Shown here: piece by piece, positions 38,560-47,678 of the stretch | Numbering within the stretch: position 1 is the first letter of the stretch | Layout of the letters: each line of letters starts with the position of its first letter | Source of the DNA: Bacillota bacterium | Lineage (GTDB): Bacteria > Bacillota > Clostridia > Christensenellales > SZUA-584 | Direction: 5' to 3' | Length of the DNA: 61,276 nucleotides | Assembly: GCA_023410595.1 (NCBI GenBank) | Contig: JAEYPO010000028.1 | Span: 1-61,276 of the forward strand | Position numbers and translations under genes: made by a program | Notes under the pieces: model-generated | The model's database searches: none | Told to the model about the DNA's origin: nothing | What the model saw: the letters and a program-made list of their open reading frames with translations, nothing else

Positions 38560-39393
38560 TTAGACATGCGCCGCGGCGCAAATGGTTTTCGACGTTTCAC
38601 TGCATTGAGCGCCCGCCAAGTCGCCGTAAAGGATTACGCGCGAGAACCCCGCGCTTAAAAGGTCGTCCGTCAGCTCTTCGCCGGTAAACGCGTGGTTCCA
38701 TATGTTGAAGCACCGCACCCTGTCTTCTTCCACGACGACATACCGCTCGCAGTACGTGCGGCATTCGTCGTACCTTAAAAAAGAATACAGGCAGGCATAC
38801 GGCCGCTCGCTCCAGAAGCCGCCGTCCTCAAACGTCCAGTCAATGCTCTCCGGCCAATCGCTGTACTGCGCCTGCGAGCAGACGTCCAGTATAAAAAGCC
38901 CGCCGGGAGCAAGCGCGCGGCGCACGCTATTAAGCAGCGCTTTCCTGTCTCTGGAGTTGAGCACCCCGAAGTCGCAGTATATTAGCGTCGCAACGTCGTA
39001 CTCTCCGCAAAAGTCCATATCGAGATAGTTCTTAAGCCGGTAGTCGATCAATAGGCTCTTTTCCGCGGCGCTTTTGCGCGCGTATGCTATAGAACGCGGC
39101 GAAAAGTCTACCCCCGTTACGCAAAAGCCCTTCTTTGCGAACAGCTCCGCGTATATCCCGGGGCCGCAGCCTAAGTCCAGCAGCCTCGGGCGCGAGGCCG
39201 GGTCGGCGGTTTTTGCTATCCAGTCCGCCGAACGGCGCACGAAGCCGATGTTCCTTGTCGCCGGGTCGCTGTTCTCGTCAAGGTGAGCCTTAAGCATGCT
39301 CTTCGATATGTGTTCGTCGTTCCAGAACTTCTCTTCGCCCGGCTCGTAGACGCCCGGCCGCGAGCTTAGATAACGCAGCATTTCCCCGTACAT
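38560..39393 (-). CDS. Class I SAM-dependent methyltransferase
   Basis: A 277-residue methyltransferase. Motif I is RLLDLGCGPGIYAELFAKKG near residue 70, the acidic residue of motif II is in VTGVDFSP, motif IV is YDVATLIYCDFGVL, and motif post-I/VI is LAPGGLFILDVC. The N-terminus (FWNDEHISKSMLKAHLDENS) is typical of a clostridial group of unknown substrate. Its start lies 10 bases after the stop of the GNAT-SH3 gene, so the two form an operon. GGGGGG precedes the ATG. Confidence 0.9.
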   Translation of the reverse strand: MYGEMLRYLSSRPGVYEPGEEKFWNDEHISKSMLKAHLDENSDPATRNIGFVRRSADWIAKTADPASRPRLLDLGCGPGIYAELFAKKGFCVTGVDFSPRSIAYARKSAAEKSLLIDYRLKNYLDMDFCGEYDVATLIYCDFGVLNSRDRKALLNSVRRALAPGGLFILDVCSQAQYSDWPESIDWTFEDGGFWSERPYACLYSFLRYDECRTYCERYVVVEEDRVRCFNIWNHAFTGEELTDDLLSAGFSRVILYGDLAGAQCSETSKTICAAAHV

Positions 39394-39403
39394 TATTATC
39401 CCC

Positions 39404-40210
39404 CTATAATCGCTTTAAGCAGCTTAAAGGCGCCCATCCGCGCTCGAAGCGCGAGTTCTCGCACCATATCCATCCGCCCGTCTCCGTTATACCGCGAAGC
39501 TGTTCACCCTTTTTAAGGTCCAGCTCCTTCGAGGAGTAATCCTCATTAGCGACGCCCTTGCCGCCGTGCATATCCAGCACGCTTTCGTGCACCCAGCCGG
39601 TTTGCTCTGCCGCCATGCAGAAGTACCAGCCGTCCCAGCCTTCCTGCTCCAAAAACGCCTCGCCCACCGTTACGCTCTGCCCCCTGGCGAGCTCTATCAC
39701 GTCGTTCCGCTTTGTCTCTCGGTCGGCTATCGCCTCGTACGCCGCGGCGGCGGCTCCGCATTTTGTGTAGTATACTATAGTAAGCGCGTCGTTTACCTTA
39801 TGCTCCCTGCGCTTTACGTATCCCTTCTTCTCATATAGATGGCGGTTGTTTTCAAGGTCTGCGGGACAGTTCAGCGTCCAATCGGCGGCAGGGTGCAGCC
39901 TCTCCGCTATGTCTATCGCGCGGCCTCCTATGCCCATGTTCTGAAGCCCGGGCAGCACATAAAGCGTATGCAGCTTCATGCGCTCGCCGCCCCGTTCCTC
40001 TGCCAGCAGCGCGCCCGCGAACTTCCCGTCTGCGAGTATCATATAAAAGTACTGGTCGCGTATCGACTTTTGTATGTTCTCCAGTTTTTCGTTCGCAGGG
40101 TCCATGTCGCCGACGTGGTACCTTTCGAGCGTCGGCAAAAACGCCTTTCTCTGCCCCATAAGTATCGTCTCTGCGTCGCCCTGCCCCGCGCTTATAAGCG
40201 TTACGTCCAT
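39404..40210 (-). CDS. GNAT acetyltransferase fused to SH3-like domains
   Basis: A 268-residue protein. Residues 1-145 are a GNAT domain: opening VTLISAGQGDAETILMGQRK, acetyl-CoA loop VLPGLQNMGIGGRAIDIAER, then LENNRHLYEKKGYVKRREHK. Residues 160-268 form two SH3-like repeats (LARGQSVTVGEAFLEQEGWD with YFCMAAEQTGWVHESVL; LKKGEQLRGITETGGWIWCE with RGWAPLSCLKRL). The fusion is unusual; SH3 repeats of this kind also occur with methyltransferase and acetyltransferase proteins in clostridia. Cytoplasmic, with no signal peptide. Cotranscribed with the methyltransferase. Confidence 0.85.
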   Translation of the reverse strand: MDVTLISAGQGDAETILMGQRKAFLPTLERYHVGDMDPANEKLENIQKSIRDQYFYMILADGKFAGALLAEERGGERMKLHTLYVLPGLQNMGIGGRAIDIAERLHPAADWTLNCPADLENNRHLYEKKGYVKRREHKVNDALTIVYYTKCGAAAAAYEAIADRETKRNDVIELARGQSVTVGEAFLEQEGWDGWYFCMAAEQTGWVHESVLDMHGGKGVANEDYSSKELDLKKGEQLRGITETGGWIWCENSRFERGWAPLSCLKRL

Positions 40211-40369
40211 TGCGGCCCCCTTTTTATGCTTGTGTTACATACAAAGCGCTTTGCAGCGCACTTGATGAGTAATACTGTTGATAAAAGATATGCGCATAGA
40301 TTATAACATTATCTGTAAGCCCAATCAACAAAAAAAGGCAGGCGCAATACCGCGCAGGCACGGCAAAAG

Positions 40370-40400
40370 CAAAAAAAAGCGAGGGCCTAATCCCCCGCCT
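40370..40400 (-). terminator. Terminator of the Na/Pi cotransporter gene
   Basis: Minus-strand GCGGGGG, a short loop, CCCTCGC and a run of eight T. It lies 14 bases after the stop. Confidence 0.85.
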
Positions 40401-40411
40401 TTTGCCTTATG

Positions 40412-42040
40412 TCAGGAATCCTTCTGCCTGCTCCTTATTGAGAACGCTATGTTGACAGCGTGGTCCGCGACGCGCTCCAGAGTCGTCACCATATTAGTAA
40501 ACATTACGCCCGTCTGCGGGTCGCACAGCTCGCCTTGCAGGCGTTCTATGTGGTTGTCCATGCACTTCTCCTGCATGTCGTCCACCTCGCGCTCGAGCGT
40601 TTCCACCTCCTCGAGCCTCGACTTATCGCGGCTTTCAAATACCTCGAGCGCCTTTTTCAGTGTCGCCATGGTCTTCGCGGACATCTCCACGAGCTCGGCC
40701 TGCGCGTCCGGCGAAAGCTTGCCGCGCCTTTCGGCCAAAGACAGCGAATACTCGGCAACGTTCTCGGCGAAGTCGCTTATGCGCTCCATGTCAATAATTA
40801 CATGGTGCAGGCTGCCCAGCACCTTTATGTCGTGCTCGGGAATGTCAAGGCTTCTGTATGATATGAGATAGCTCGTAATGTTCTGGCTTAAGTAGTCGAC
40901 CGTTTTCTCCACTTCTATGACTTTGTTTGCTTTCTGTTCGTCGCGGTTAAAAAACGCCTCAAGCGCGTTCTGGAAGTTGTCGGCGGATATGTTGCCCATG
41001 CGCGTAAGCTCTTTTAAAGTGTCGCCCAGCACGAGCAGAGGCGTCTTCGCCGTGCGCCCGTTTAAGTACATAAGCTTTCTTTCCACCTTGTCCGGGTCGT
41101 GCTTGTCGGGCACTATCTTTTTGATAAGCCACACCATCTGTTTTGCGAACCCTATAAGCAGCAGTGTCATCGACACGTTGAACAGCGTGTGAAAGTTCGC
41201 TATCTGGCGCGAAGCGTCGCCGGGAGACCACGATTCTACGATACCCACGAGCCCCGGGAACAGCGCAAGCACCGCGAGGAAGACCACCGTACCCGTTATG
41301 TTGAACATAAGGTGTATGCCCGCCGTGCGTTTTGAGTTCGTGTTCTTGCCTATCGCCGCGAGTATGGCCGTAATGCACGTCCCTATATTCTGTCCCAGCA
41401 CGACGTACACGGCCGAATCAAGCCCTATGAGCCCAAGCATCGCGAGCGTCTGCAATATGCCTACCGACGCGGACGAGCTCTGTATCACCGCCGTGAACAC
41501 AGCGCCCACAAGCACGCCTATTACCGGGCTTTTGAAGCTTGTGAGAATACTGCGGAACGCCTCGTTGGACTGCAGCGGCTCCATGGCCTGCGCCATAAGA
41601 GTCAGCCCCACGAACAGTATGCCGAAACCTAGTATTATGTTGCCTATGCGCTCTATCGCCCGCTTCTTTACGAATACCGACATCGCCATGCCGATAAACA
41701 GTATTACGGGGGCTACGTCGGACAGCTTAAAGGCTATTAGCTGCGCGGTTATCGTCGTGCCTATGTTCGCGCCCATTATGACCCCGGTCGCCTGCAGCAG
41801 CGTCATAAGCCCCGCGTTCACGAACCCCACTATCATCACGGTCGTCGCCGACGAGCTCTGTATGACGGACGTTACGCCCATCCCCACGCCCACTCCCGCG
41901 AGCCTGTTGTTCGTCAGCACCTCCAGCACCCGGCGCATCCTGTCGCCCGCGAGCCTCTCAAGTCCGTCCGACATCATCTTCATGCCGTAAAGAAACATGC
42001 CCAGGCCGCCCAACAACAGGAATATCATTGCAGCATTCAT
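40412..42040 (-). CDS. Na+/phosphate cotransporter with PhoU domain (NptA/YjbB type)
   Basis: A 542-residue inner-membrane protein. Two inverted Na/Pi-cotransporter repeats carry the QSSSATT-type signatures (VTSVIQSSSATTVMIVGF near residue 60 and VFTAVIQSSSASVGILQ near 185). A C-terminal cytoplasmic PhoU domain (about 340-530) follows with paired helices (RISDFAENVAEYSLSLAERR, LERVADHAVNIAFSI). Members move phosphate with sodium, often outward. Length is normal. AGGAGG precedes the ATG. No pho regulon genes are nearby. Confidence 0.95.
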   Translation of the reverse strand: MNAAMIFLLLGGLGMFLYGMKMMSDGLERLAGDRMRRVLEVLTNNRLAGVGVGMGVTSVIQSSSATTVMIVGFVNAGLMTLLQATGVIMGANIGTTITAQLIAFKLSDVAPVILFIGMAMSVFVKKRAIERIGNIILGFGILFVGLTLMAQAMEPLQSNEAFRSILTSFKSPVIGVLVGAVFTAVIQSSSASVGILQTLAMLGLIGLDSAVYVVLGQNIGTCITAILAAIGKNTNSKRTAGIHLMFNITGTVVFLAVLALFPGLVGIVESWSPGDASRQIANFHTLFNVSMTLLLIGFAKQMVWLIKKIVPDKHDPDKVERKLMYLNGRTAKTPLLVLGDTLKELTRMGNISADNFQNALEAFFNRDEQKANKVIEVEKTVDYLSQNITSYLISYRSLDIPEHDIKVLGSLHHVIIDMERISDFAENVAEYSLSLAERRGKLSPDAQAELVEMSAKTMATLKKALEVFESRDKSRLEEVETLEREVDDMQEKCMDNHIERLQGELCDPQTGVMFTNMVTTLERVADHAVNIAFSIRSRQKDS

Positions 42041-42289
42041 AAGGTGCCCTCCTCAGAAGTAAAAAAGTTTATAGCTATACTCATGTTGTCCTCCACAGAG
42101 TAATGATAGACATAAAAGGCGCCTAAAGTTGAAGCGGCTTTTGGGATATTAAAATGAATATATGGACATACCCCTGATTATTATACAGAAAAAATGATGT
42201 TCTTTCCACCCATGGTTTGTTAAGTCTGTGTTAAGTCTGGCTATTTTGCTGTAATCTATAATGCCCCGCATAAGAGTCGGCGGCACGAG

Positions 42290-43050
42290 GCGTCACCCTT
42301 CAGTCGCCATGCGGCGACAGCTCCCCGCCTAGGGTGGGTGAAAGGGGAAGTGGCGCAAAGCGACAATAGAGTAAGGTAACAGCAACCCTTCAGTCGCCAT
42401 GCGGCGACAGCTCCCCTGTAAGGGGAGCCTAAAAGCGTAAGCCCGGCAACGCGGGCTCATAGGGGCGGCTGCATTTAAAGCTTCCCCTATTAGGGGAAGT
42501 GGCGCGAAGCGCCGATAGGGTTAACAGCAACCCTTCAATCGCCTGAGGCGACAGCTCGCCTGTAAGGGGAGCCTAAAAGCGTAAGCCCGGCAATGCGCGC
42601 TCATAGGAGCGGCTGCATCTAAAGCTTCCCCTATTAGGGGAAGTGGGGCGAAGCGCCGATAGGGTAAGGTAACAGCAACCCTTCAGCCGCCATGCGGCGA
42701 CAGCTCCCCTATAAGGGGAGCCTAAAAGCGTAAGCCCGGCAATGCGTACTCAAAGGAGTGGTTGCAATTAAAGCTTCCCCTTTCAGGGGAAGTGGCGCGA
42801 AGCGACGATAGGGTAAAGGAAGCGGCGAATACCCTTCAATCGCCTGAGGCGACAGCTCCCCGACTGGGGTCCCCGGCGAACAAAGTTCGCCCGGGGTGGG
42901 TGGAAGGGGAGCCTAAAAGGTATAAGCCCGGCAATACGTGCTCAAAGGAGCGGCTGCATCTAAAGCTTCCCCTATTAGGGGAAGTGGCGCGAAGCGCCGA
43001 TAGGGTAAGGTAACAGCAACCCTTCAATCGCCATGCGGCGACAGCTCCCC
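42290..43050. repeat. Composite repeat cluster (families B and C, one D)
   Basis: Six copies of ACCCTTCAGTCGCCATGCGG (C; at about 42294, 42384, 42530, 42677, 42831 and 43018) alternate with B hairpins (AGCTTCCCCTATTAGGGGAA). The linker is GCCTAAAAGCGTAAGCCCGG. Units are about 90-190 bp. A family D insert lies at 42858-42910. The interval 42041-42290 upstream is AT-rich with no gene. Confidence 0.9.
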
Positions 43051-43055
43051 TCGCC

Positions 43056-43082
43056 AGAAAAAACCACTATAAAGGGTTTTTC
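43056..43082 (-). terminator. Terminator of the propeller-like membrane protein gene
   Basis: Minus-strand AAAACC, a 9-base loop and GGTTTT followed by T residues, 20 bases after the stop. Confidence 0.6.
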
Positions 43083-43102
43083 AGCAAAGGCCGCCGTTCT
43101 TC

Positions 43103-45193
43103 TCAGTCTCCCATGCCGCCCGATTCGAGGTAGTTTTCATAAAGCGCCAGCGCTTTTTCCAGCGCCCGTCCCGCCGTCTTGCGATTCCCGTTTCCGTTTG
43201 CCCACAGCTCGTACTCATTAAAGCCTTCGTTCATCTTATTGATTATTGAAAGCGCGTCCTTACTTATATCCTCTCTTGAAAGCAGCTTTTGCGCAAGCAG
43301 CAGCGCGTCCCCCGTTTTTATAGGGCATTCGCACGCATCGCGGAAAAAGCCGAGCTTATTTAGACAGTAGCCTGCTTCGCGCGCAAGCACGTAAAGCGCT
43401 TTGCCCGCGTCTTCCCCCAGCGGAGGGTTATAGCCAATAAGCCCCGGCAGCTCAACGGTGTCCGTAAAGCCGCCAAGCTGCTTCGCGCGTCCCGATTCGC
43501 CTATAAACAGCACGCTGCTGCCCGTCAGCGCGTACGCGCCGCCCTCCGCCGCTACAAGCTCCCGTACGCCTTTACATGTCAGCTGTGCGCCGTCCGCAAA
43601 ACGGTAAAGCTTGTCGTCCGTAGTATGCGCAAAAGGCGTATCTCCCGCGACGCGGAACCAGTCAACTTTGCTTATAAGCTTGGTTATACTGCCGTCCCGA
43701 ACAGAGAACCGGTAAAGCGGGCCCGTGCCGAACTCGTCGGAAAAGTAAAGGTTAGCGCCCGATTCGTCGAACTGCACATGCATGCCCGATTCCTCCGGGC
43801 CTTGAAGGTCGTGCGCCGAGGCTTTCGAAAGATATGTTTCCTTCCACCCGCCGTCCGTCTTGCGCGAAGCGTACAGCGCCTTGTCTCTTATATACGTAAC
43901 GCAGTCAAGGCTTTTGTTTATTTCCATGACCGCGCTGTCCGCAAGCGATATAACCGACTTTATCTTGTCTTTCGATATAACGTATATCATTACGCCGGGG
44001 TTGTCCGCGCCGTCGCCTATATGCTCGACGAGCAGAAAACCGGAGCTGTCCGAAGCTCCTTCGGGGAACACCGTATAGTCGTAGTTCTCCGAGATGAGCG
44101 CCGGCTCCTCGCCCGGAGCCTTATACCACAGAGGCTTTGTATTGAGCCCCTTTTCTCCGTAAAGGAAATCCCCCGACGCGAAAGCCTTTATAAGAAAGCC
44201 GTTGCTGCATATCGTTTTGACGCTGCCGCCTGAATACAGGTAAAGCGGCGTGCTGTAGTCTTCCTCCACCGAGTAGAGTATGTCGCCGTTATCTAGCGGT
44301 TTTACTTCGCCCACGCGCGAGAGCTTTACACCGTCGTTTATTATGGCTTCGGCAGTAATGTACGTGACGAATTCGGGCGAAACGCCCGCCTTTTTCACAT
44401 ACAGCGCGAACGTTCCGCCGCCTTCCTCCGTAAAATAGTTAACGCAGCTGCCGCCCGGCGAAAATTCAAAGAAGTCAGGCACGGCGTTTTCCACCACGAG
44501 CTCTTCGCCGCCTACGCTTTGCATATACAGCGAGCCGGAAATGCCTTGCATGTTTTTAAAGTACATCACACGGCTCCCGTCGTAAGACGCTCGCGCCGCG
44601 CATACCTCTTGTGCGACCTCCGCGGGCTTTGAGGAAGCGTCCGCGGGAGCTTTCATAAGCGTGCCCGTTCCCGTCGCGCTGTCGGGCTCGTATATATAGT
44701 ACAGCCAGCGATTGTCGCCCGATGGCATGGCGCCGAGTGATCCGTAGCAGCCGTAAAGAGAGGCGCATTCGCCCAGCTCTACACTGTTATCGCCGCTTGC
44801 GAGAAACACCCGCCCGCCGTTTTCATACACAAACGGCGCTTTCGCGGGCGCAGCAATAACCGCGGGCGCTTCGGTTTCGTCCTCAGCCGCGTACTTTGTC
44901 GGCTCCGGAACACTTAAAGCTTCCGCCTCTGACGCACGCGGCGCGGCGCTTTGCGCTGCGGCAGGCGCGGGCGCCTGGCTGATGCTATCCGGCAGCGCCT
45001 CGCTATGAGCCGGCCTTGATACGAATATCGTGACGACAGCCAGTACAGCCGCGGCCGCTGCTACAATCGCGAGTATCAAAGTGCGATTAATCCGCTTCTT
45101 TTCCCTCGGCTTGTACCTTTTGCCTTCGTCTGCGAACTTTAAGTCCTTGTCCTTATATTTCTTTTTATCCTGTCTGTAGCGTATTTCTTCCAT
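43103..45193 (-). CDS. Membrane-anchored protein with beta-propeller-like external domain
   Basis: A protein of about 696 residues. A highly charged cytoplasmic tail (residues 1-38, RYRQDKKKYKDKDLKFADEG) precedes one membrane helix (RTLILAIVAAAAAVLAVVTI) and an Ala/Pro linker. The extracellular part of about 500 residues repeats units such as YASYDGSRVMYFKN, QFDESGANLYFSDEFGTGP and ALDNGDILYSVEE, like PD40/TolB or DPP-IV propeller blades. A C-terminal helical region (about 590-696) has TPR-like spacing (LLLAQKLLSREDISKDALSI). I recognise no named family. ATG 45193 follows GGGAAG. Confidence 0.72.
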   Translation of the reverse strand: MEEIRYRQDKKKYKDKDLKFADEGKRYKPREKKRINRTLILAIVAAAAAVLAVVTIFVSRPAHSEALPDSISQAPAPAAAQSAAPRASEAEALSVPEPTKYAAEDETEAPAVIAAPAKAPFVYENGGRVFLASGDNSVELGECASLYGCYGSLGAMPSGDNRWLYYIYEPDSATGTGTLMKAPADASSKPAEVAQEVCAARASYDGSRVMYFKNMQGISGSLYMQSVGGEELVVENAVPDFFEFSPGGSCVNYFTEEGGGTFALYVKKAGVSPEFVTYITAEAIINDGVKLSRVGEVKPLDNGDILYSVEEDYSTPLYLYSGGSVKTICSNGFLIKAFASGDFLYGEKGLNTKPLWYKAPGEEPALISENYDYTVFPEGASDSSGFLLVEHIGDGADNPGVMIYVISKDKIKSVISLADSAVMEINKSLDCVTYIRDKALYASRKTDGGWKETYLSKASAHDLQGPEESGMHVQFDESGANLYFSDEFGTGPLYRFSVRDGSITKLISKVDWFRVAGDTPFAHTTDDKLYRFADGAQLTCKGVRELVAAEGGAYALTGSSVLFIGESGRAKQLGGFTDTVELPGLIGYNPPLGEDAGKALYVLAREAGYCLNKLGFFRDACECPIKTGDALLLAQKLLSREDISKDALSIINKMNEGFNEYELWANGNGNRKTAGRALEKALALYENYLESGGMGD

Positions 45194-45515
45194 CAAGAAT
45201 ACTTCCCTAAACTAACAGATACCACCGCGCGGCATTCTTTAATCATTTATATTTCCGCCGGCGCAGCCTAAAAAATGGGCGAGCCTCCAAACGTTTTTCT
45301 TTCTTTGCCGCTAAAAACGCGCTTTTTGGCCGCTTTACAGCAGTAAAAATCCGGCTCGTACGATTCTTTTATCAGAAATTTTTTATTATAATACTTTCCT
45401 GAAATTATGAAAGGGAGAGTAAGAAGCCTTTGGAGCCTCTTACTCTTACGGGGTATCCGGCAGATCGCCAGACCTGCCGGCGCGTTAATTGGCAGTAAAA
45501 AAGAACTGTTTAAAG

Positions 45516-45674
45516 CTATCTCTCTCTGTTGCGATCGTTCTCATTCTGCCTGTTTTGACGATTGTTCTGGTTACGGTTCCTCTGATCGTTCTGATTGTTC
45601 CGGTTCCTCTGATCGTTCTGATTATTCCGGTTCCTCTGATCATTTTCATTGTTCCAGTTACGATTCTCGTCCAT
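45516..45674 (-). CDS. Asn/Arg-rich repeat microprotein (52 residues)
   Basis: The product begins MDENRNWNNENDQRNRNNQN. It consists of three tandem NDQRNRNNQ-like units and ends NDRNRER. It contains only about eight residue types and no hydrophobic core. AAAGGGGA lies eight bases before the ATG. The DNA repeat (27 bp, CGGAACAATCAGAACGATCA-like) would also keep an overlapping frame open (45485-45691), but that frame lacks the ribosome binding site. The composition recalls Asn-rich spore coat or exosporium peptides. Homology is not claimed. Confidence 0.6.
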   Translation of the reverse strand: MDENRNWNNENDQRNRNNQNDQRNRNNQNDQRNRNQNNRQNRQNENDRNRER

Positions 45675-46014
45675 AAAATATCCCCTTTCAATATTTTATA
45701 TTGTTATTATTCACTTAAATTCAAAAACAATATTCCGGCCATGTGCATTATTATATGGAAACAGGCAAATCGCCGGCAAAGCTAATAAATCTTTTAAAGT
45801 CACCGTGCAGCACGAATTATAAAGACAGCCGCCGGGAAAAGCTTTTTTCGCTTTTCCGCCGCATAAATGTTAAGCGAATGCGCAGCGTAAGCATATGAAG
45901 CAATGCGCGTTTTTCAGGTTTTTACAAGACTAACTTTAACTATATAGCTTTTATTTGCATGTGTATTAATCATCGTCGCGGGAAAAATAAAAGCAGAAGG
46001 AGGTGAAAACGAAT

Positions 46015-46215
46015 ATGGCAACCAACAACAATCAGACTTTGGTACCCAATGCGAAACAGATGCTCGACAACATGAAGTACGAAGTAGCCGGCGAAGTCGG
46101 TGTGACGCTCAAACAGGGTTACAATGGCGACATTTCCGCGCGCGATGCCGGAAGGATCGGCGGCAACATGGTCAGGAAGATGATACAGTACGCTGAAAGC
46201 TCAGGGAAATTCTAA
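46015..46215 (+). CDS. Alpha/beta-type small acid-soluble spore protein
   Basis: A 66-residue SASP: MATNNNQTLVPNAKQMLDNM, KYEVAGEVGVTLKQGYNGDI, then RDAGRIGGNMVRKMIQYAES. It binds spore DNA and protects it from UV and heat, and is cleaved by Gpr on germination. The frame can open at a GTG at 46003, but that is part of the AGGAGGTG ribosome binding site; the ATG at 46015 is used. It is a paralogue of the gene at 19443, with an Asn-rich instead of Lys-rich start. Confidence 0.95.
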   Translation: MATNNNQTLVPNAKQMLDNMKYEVAGEVGVTLKQGYNGDISARDAGRIGGNMVRKMIQYAESSGKF

Positions 46216-46269
46216 TGACCTAAGCCCCCTCTTTGGGGATTCTGTAATGTGAATCCTGAAAAACAAAAT

Positions 46270-46312
46270 AAAAAAACGACCTCCTGCCAAGCAATTTGAC
46301 GGGAGGTTATTC
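46270..46312. terminator. Bidirectional terminator between SASP and C45 genes
   Basis: ACCTCCTG (46279-46286) pairs with CGGGAGGT (46300-46307), with a T-run on the minus side (TTTTTTT) and a weaker one on the plus side. Confidence 0.8.
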
Positions 46313-46333
46313 TATATAAGCAAAACGCTTACA

Positions 46334-47437
46334 TTATGGTTCTGTCAGATCGTAAAAACCGGGCAAAGGTTTTTCCTGTATAAGCTTTGCCCTCTGCGCC
46401 GCGGCGGGCAGCGGCCCGCGCATATAACAGCTTTGCCATCCGTTTTCCGCAAGACCGCCCCAGCATACGTCCAGCCTGCCGACGCTTATATCCATTACCA
46501 TGCTTTTCGTAGTACCGAAAAATCCCGCATAATCGCGGCAGCAGAGTCCTTCCGGATATGTTTTAAGAAGTAGCTCTTTTAGATCGTTTACGCATATGCC
46601 TTTCTCGCCCTCAAAACGCTTCCGGATAGCTTCGCAGCGCCGCAGGGAATTTTGCATCACCTTGCTTTCATAGCGCTTAAGTCCGGGCAGAAGAACGTGA
46701 TTAGCCGCATACACTAGCTCTTCGGTATTTGCGAGTCTTACCTCGGCGTCTCCGTCCAGCGTTTCGACAAGCGCTATACGCCCTTTCTCGTCTGCCAGAA
46801 TCATGTTTATGTTATACGCGATGGGCATGCCTTTTAAAAACAACAGCGCGTCGTCAACGTCCGCGCAATTCTCGAGAAGCGCCCGTATCACGGCCCAGAA
46901 CTGCAGCCCTCTAAGAGCCGACCTGCGCATGTTTTTTGGCATGCCGACGGGGAATCCGCAGGAGCTCATCGTCACTCCAAGGCCGCGTTCGTTTATGCCC
47001 TCTTCCCTGCCAAACGTCATCACAGTGCTGCCAAGATGCGCATATTTACCCGTTACGCTCGTCTTTGCCAGCGTGAAGTCCTCATATTCGGGCGAAAATT
47101 CGTAGCTTCGCGCCATCAGCACATGGCCGTCCGCCGTCATTTCCGGAGGTATCGCAATCTGGGAGCACGCAGGCCTAAGGTACGTCATAGCGTAAAACAC
47201 CATACGCTTCGGGTCTGCGCCCAGCGCGTCCGCCGCTCCTTGTATCTCTTCGATGAGCCCGGGACACCAGCGCTCAAACAGGCTTCGCGCAAGCCCGGCG
47301 TCGCTGTCATCAAGCGCCGCTCCCGCCGTCATCGCGGCCTTAAGCTTATTATCGCTCTCTATCATACTTCCTATAGCCCGGCCTATTTCATAGCTTGTTC
47401 CTTCAAGCTCCAGGTACTTTGCTTCGGCATAATACAA
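46334..47437 (-). CDS. C45-family acyltransferase/hydrolase
   Basis: A protein of about 367 residues of the acyl-CoA:6-aminopenicillanate acyltransferase (C45) group of Ntn hydrolases, which cut linear amide bonds. The N-terminal EGTSYEIGRAIGSMI and the self-processing Cys in RPACSQIAIP near residue 90 are visible, followed by NERGLGVTMSSCGFP, NINMILADEKGRIALVETL and YAANHVLLPG. Start choice is difficult: the ATG at 47446 abuts AAGGAGG directly, whereas TTG at 47437 is nine bases downstream and is preferred. The substrate, perhaps a peptide or acyl amide, is unknown. Confidence 0.87.
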   Translation of the reverse strand: MYYAEAKYLELEGTSYEIGRAIGSMIESDNKLKAAMTAGAALDDSDAGLARSLFERWCPGLIEEIQGAADALGADPKRMVFYAMTYLRPACSQIAIPPEMTADGHVLMARSYEFSPEYEDFTLAKTSVTGKYAHLGSTVMTFGREEGINERGLGVTMSSCGFPVGMPKNMRRSALRGLQFWAVIRALLENCADVDDALLFLKGMPIAYNINMILADEKGRIALVETLDGDAEVRLANTEELVYAANHVLLPGLKRYESKVMQNSLRRCEAIRKRFEGEKGICVNDLKELLLKTYPEGLCCRDYAGFFGTTKSMVMDISVGRLDVCWGGLAENGWQSCYMRGPLPAAAQRAKLIQEKPLPGFYDLTEP

Positions 47438-47482
47438 AGTATTCATCCTCCTTCTCACAATAAACTTCTTTCATTTTACATT

Positions 47483-47528
47483 ACATGCAAATAAAAAACC
47501 TGTCCGTTTCTGCTGTCGCAGGACAGGT
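47483..47528 (-). terminator. Terminator in the leader of the C45 gene
   Basis: Minus-strand CCTGTCC, a 15-base loop, GGACAGG and TTTTTTATT, ending about 45 bases before the start. No minus-strand gene lies upstream within 1 kb, so it is either an attenuator or a terminator of an antisense or unannotated transcript. Confidence 0.65.
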
Positions 47529-47678
47529 GCGGCAAAGGAAGGGCGGCTTTTCGCCTGCAGACATACCGTGATTATGGGCGCAAATGCGGCTCCCTGTAAA
47601 ACGCCTAAAATAAAGTATTGAATAACCCTTTCGCGCGCGTTACTATATATACCGATTACGCATATGGAAGGATTATCA

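Noticed and set aside
45485..45691. 68-codon frame over the Asn/Arg repeat gene
   Set aside because: A 27-bp repeat keeps several frames open; the start at 45691 has no ribosome binding site, unlike the 52-codon frame.
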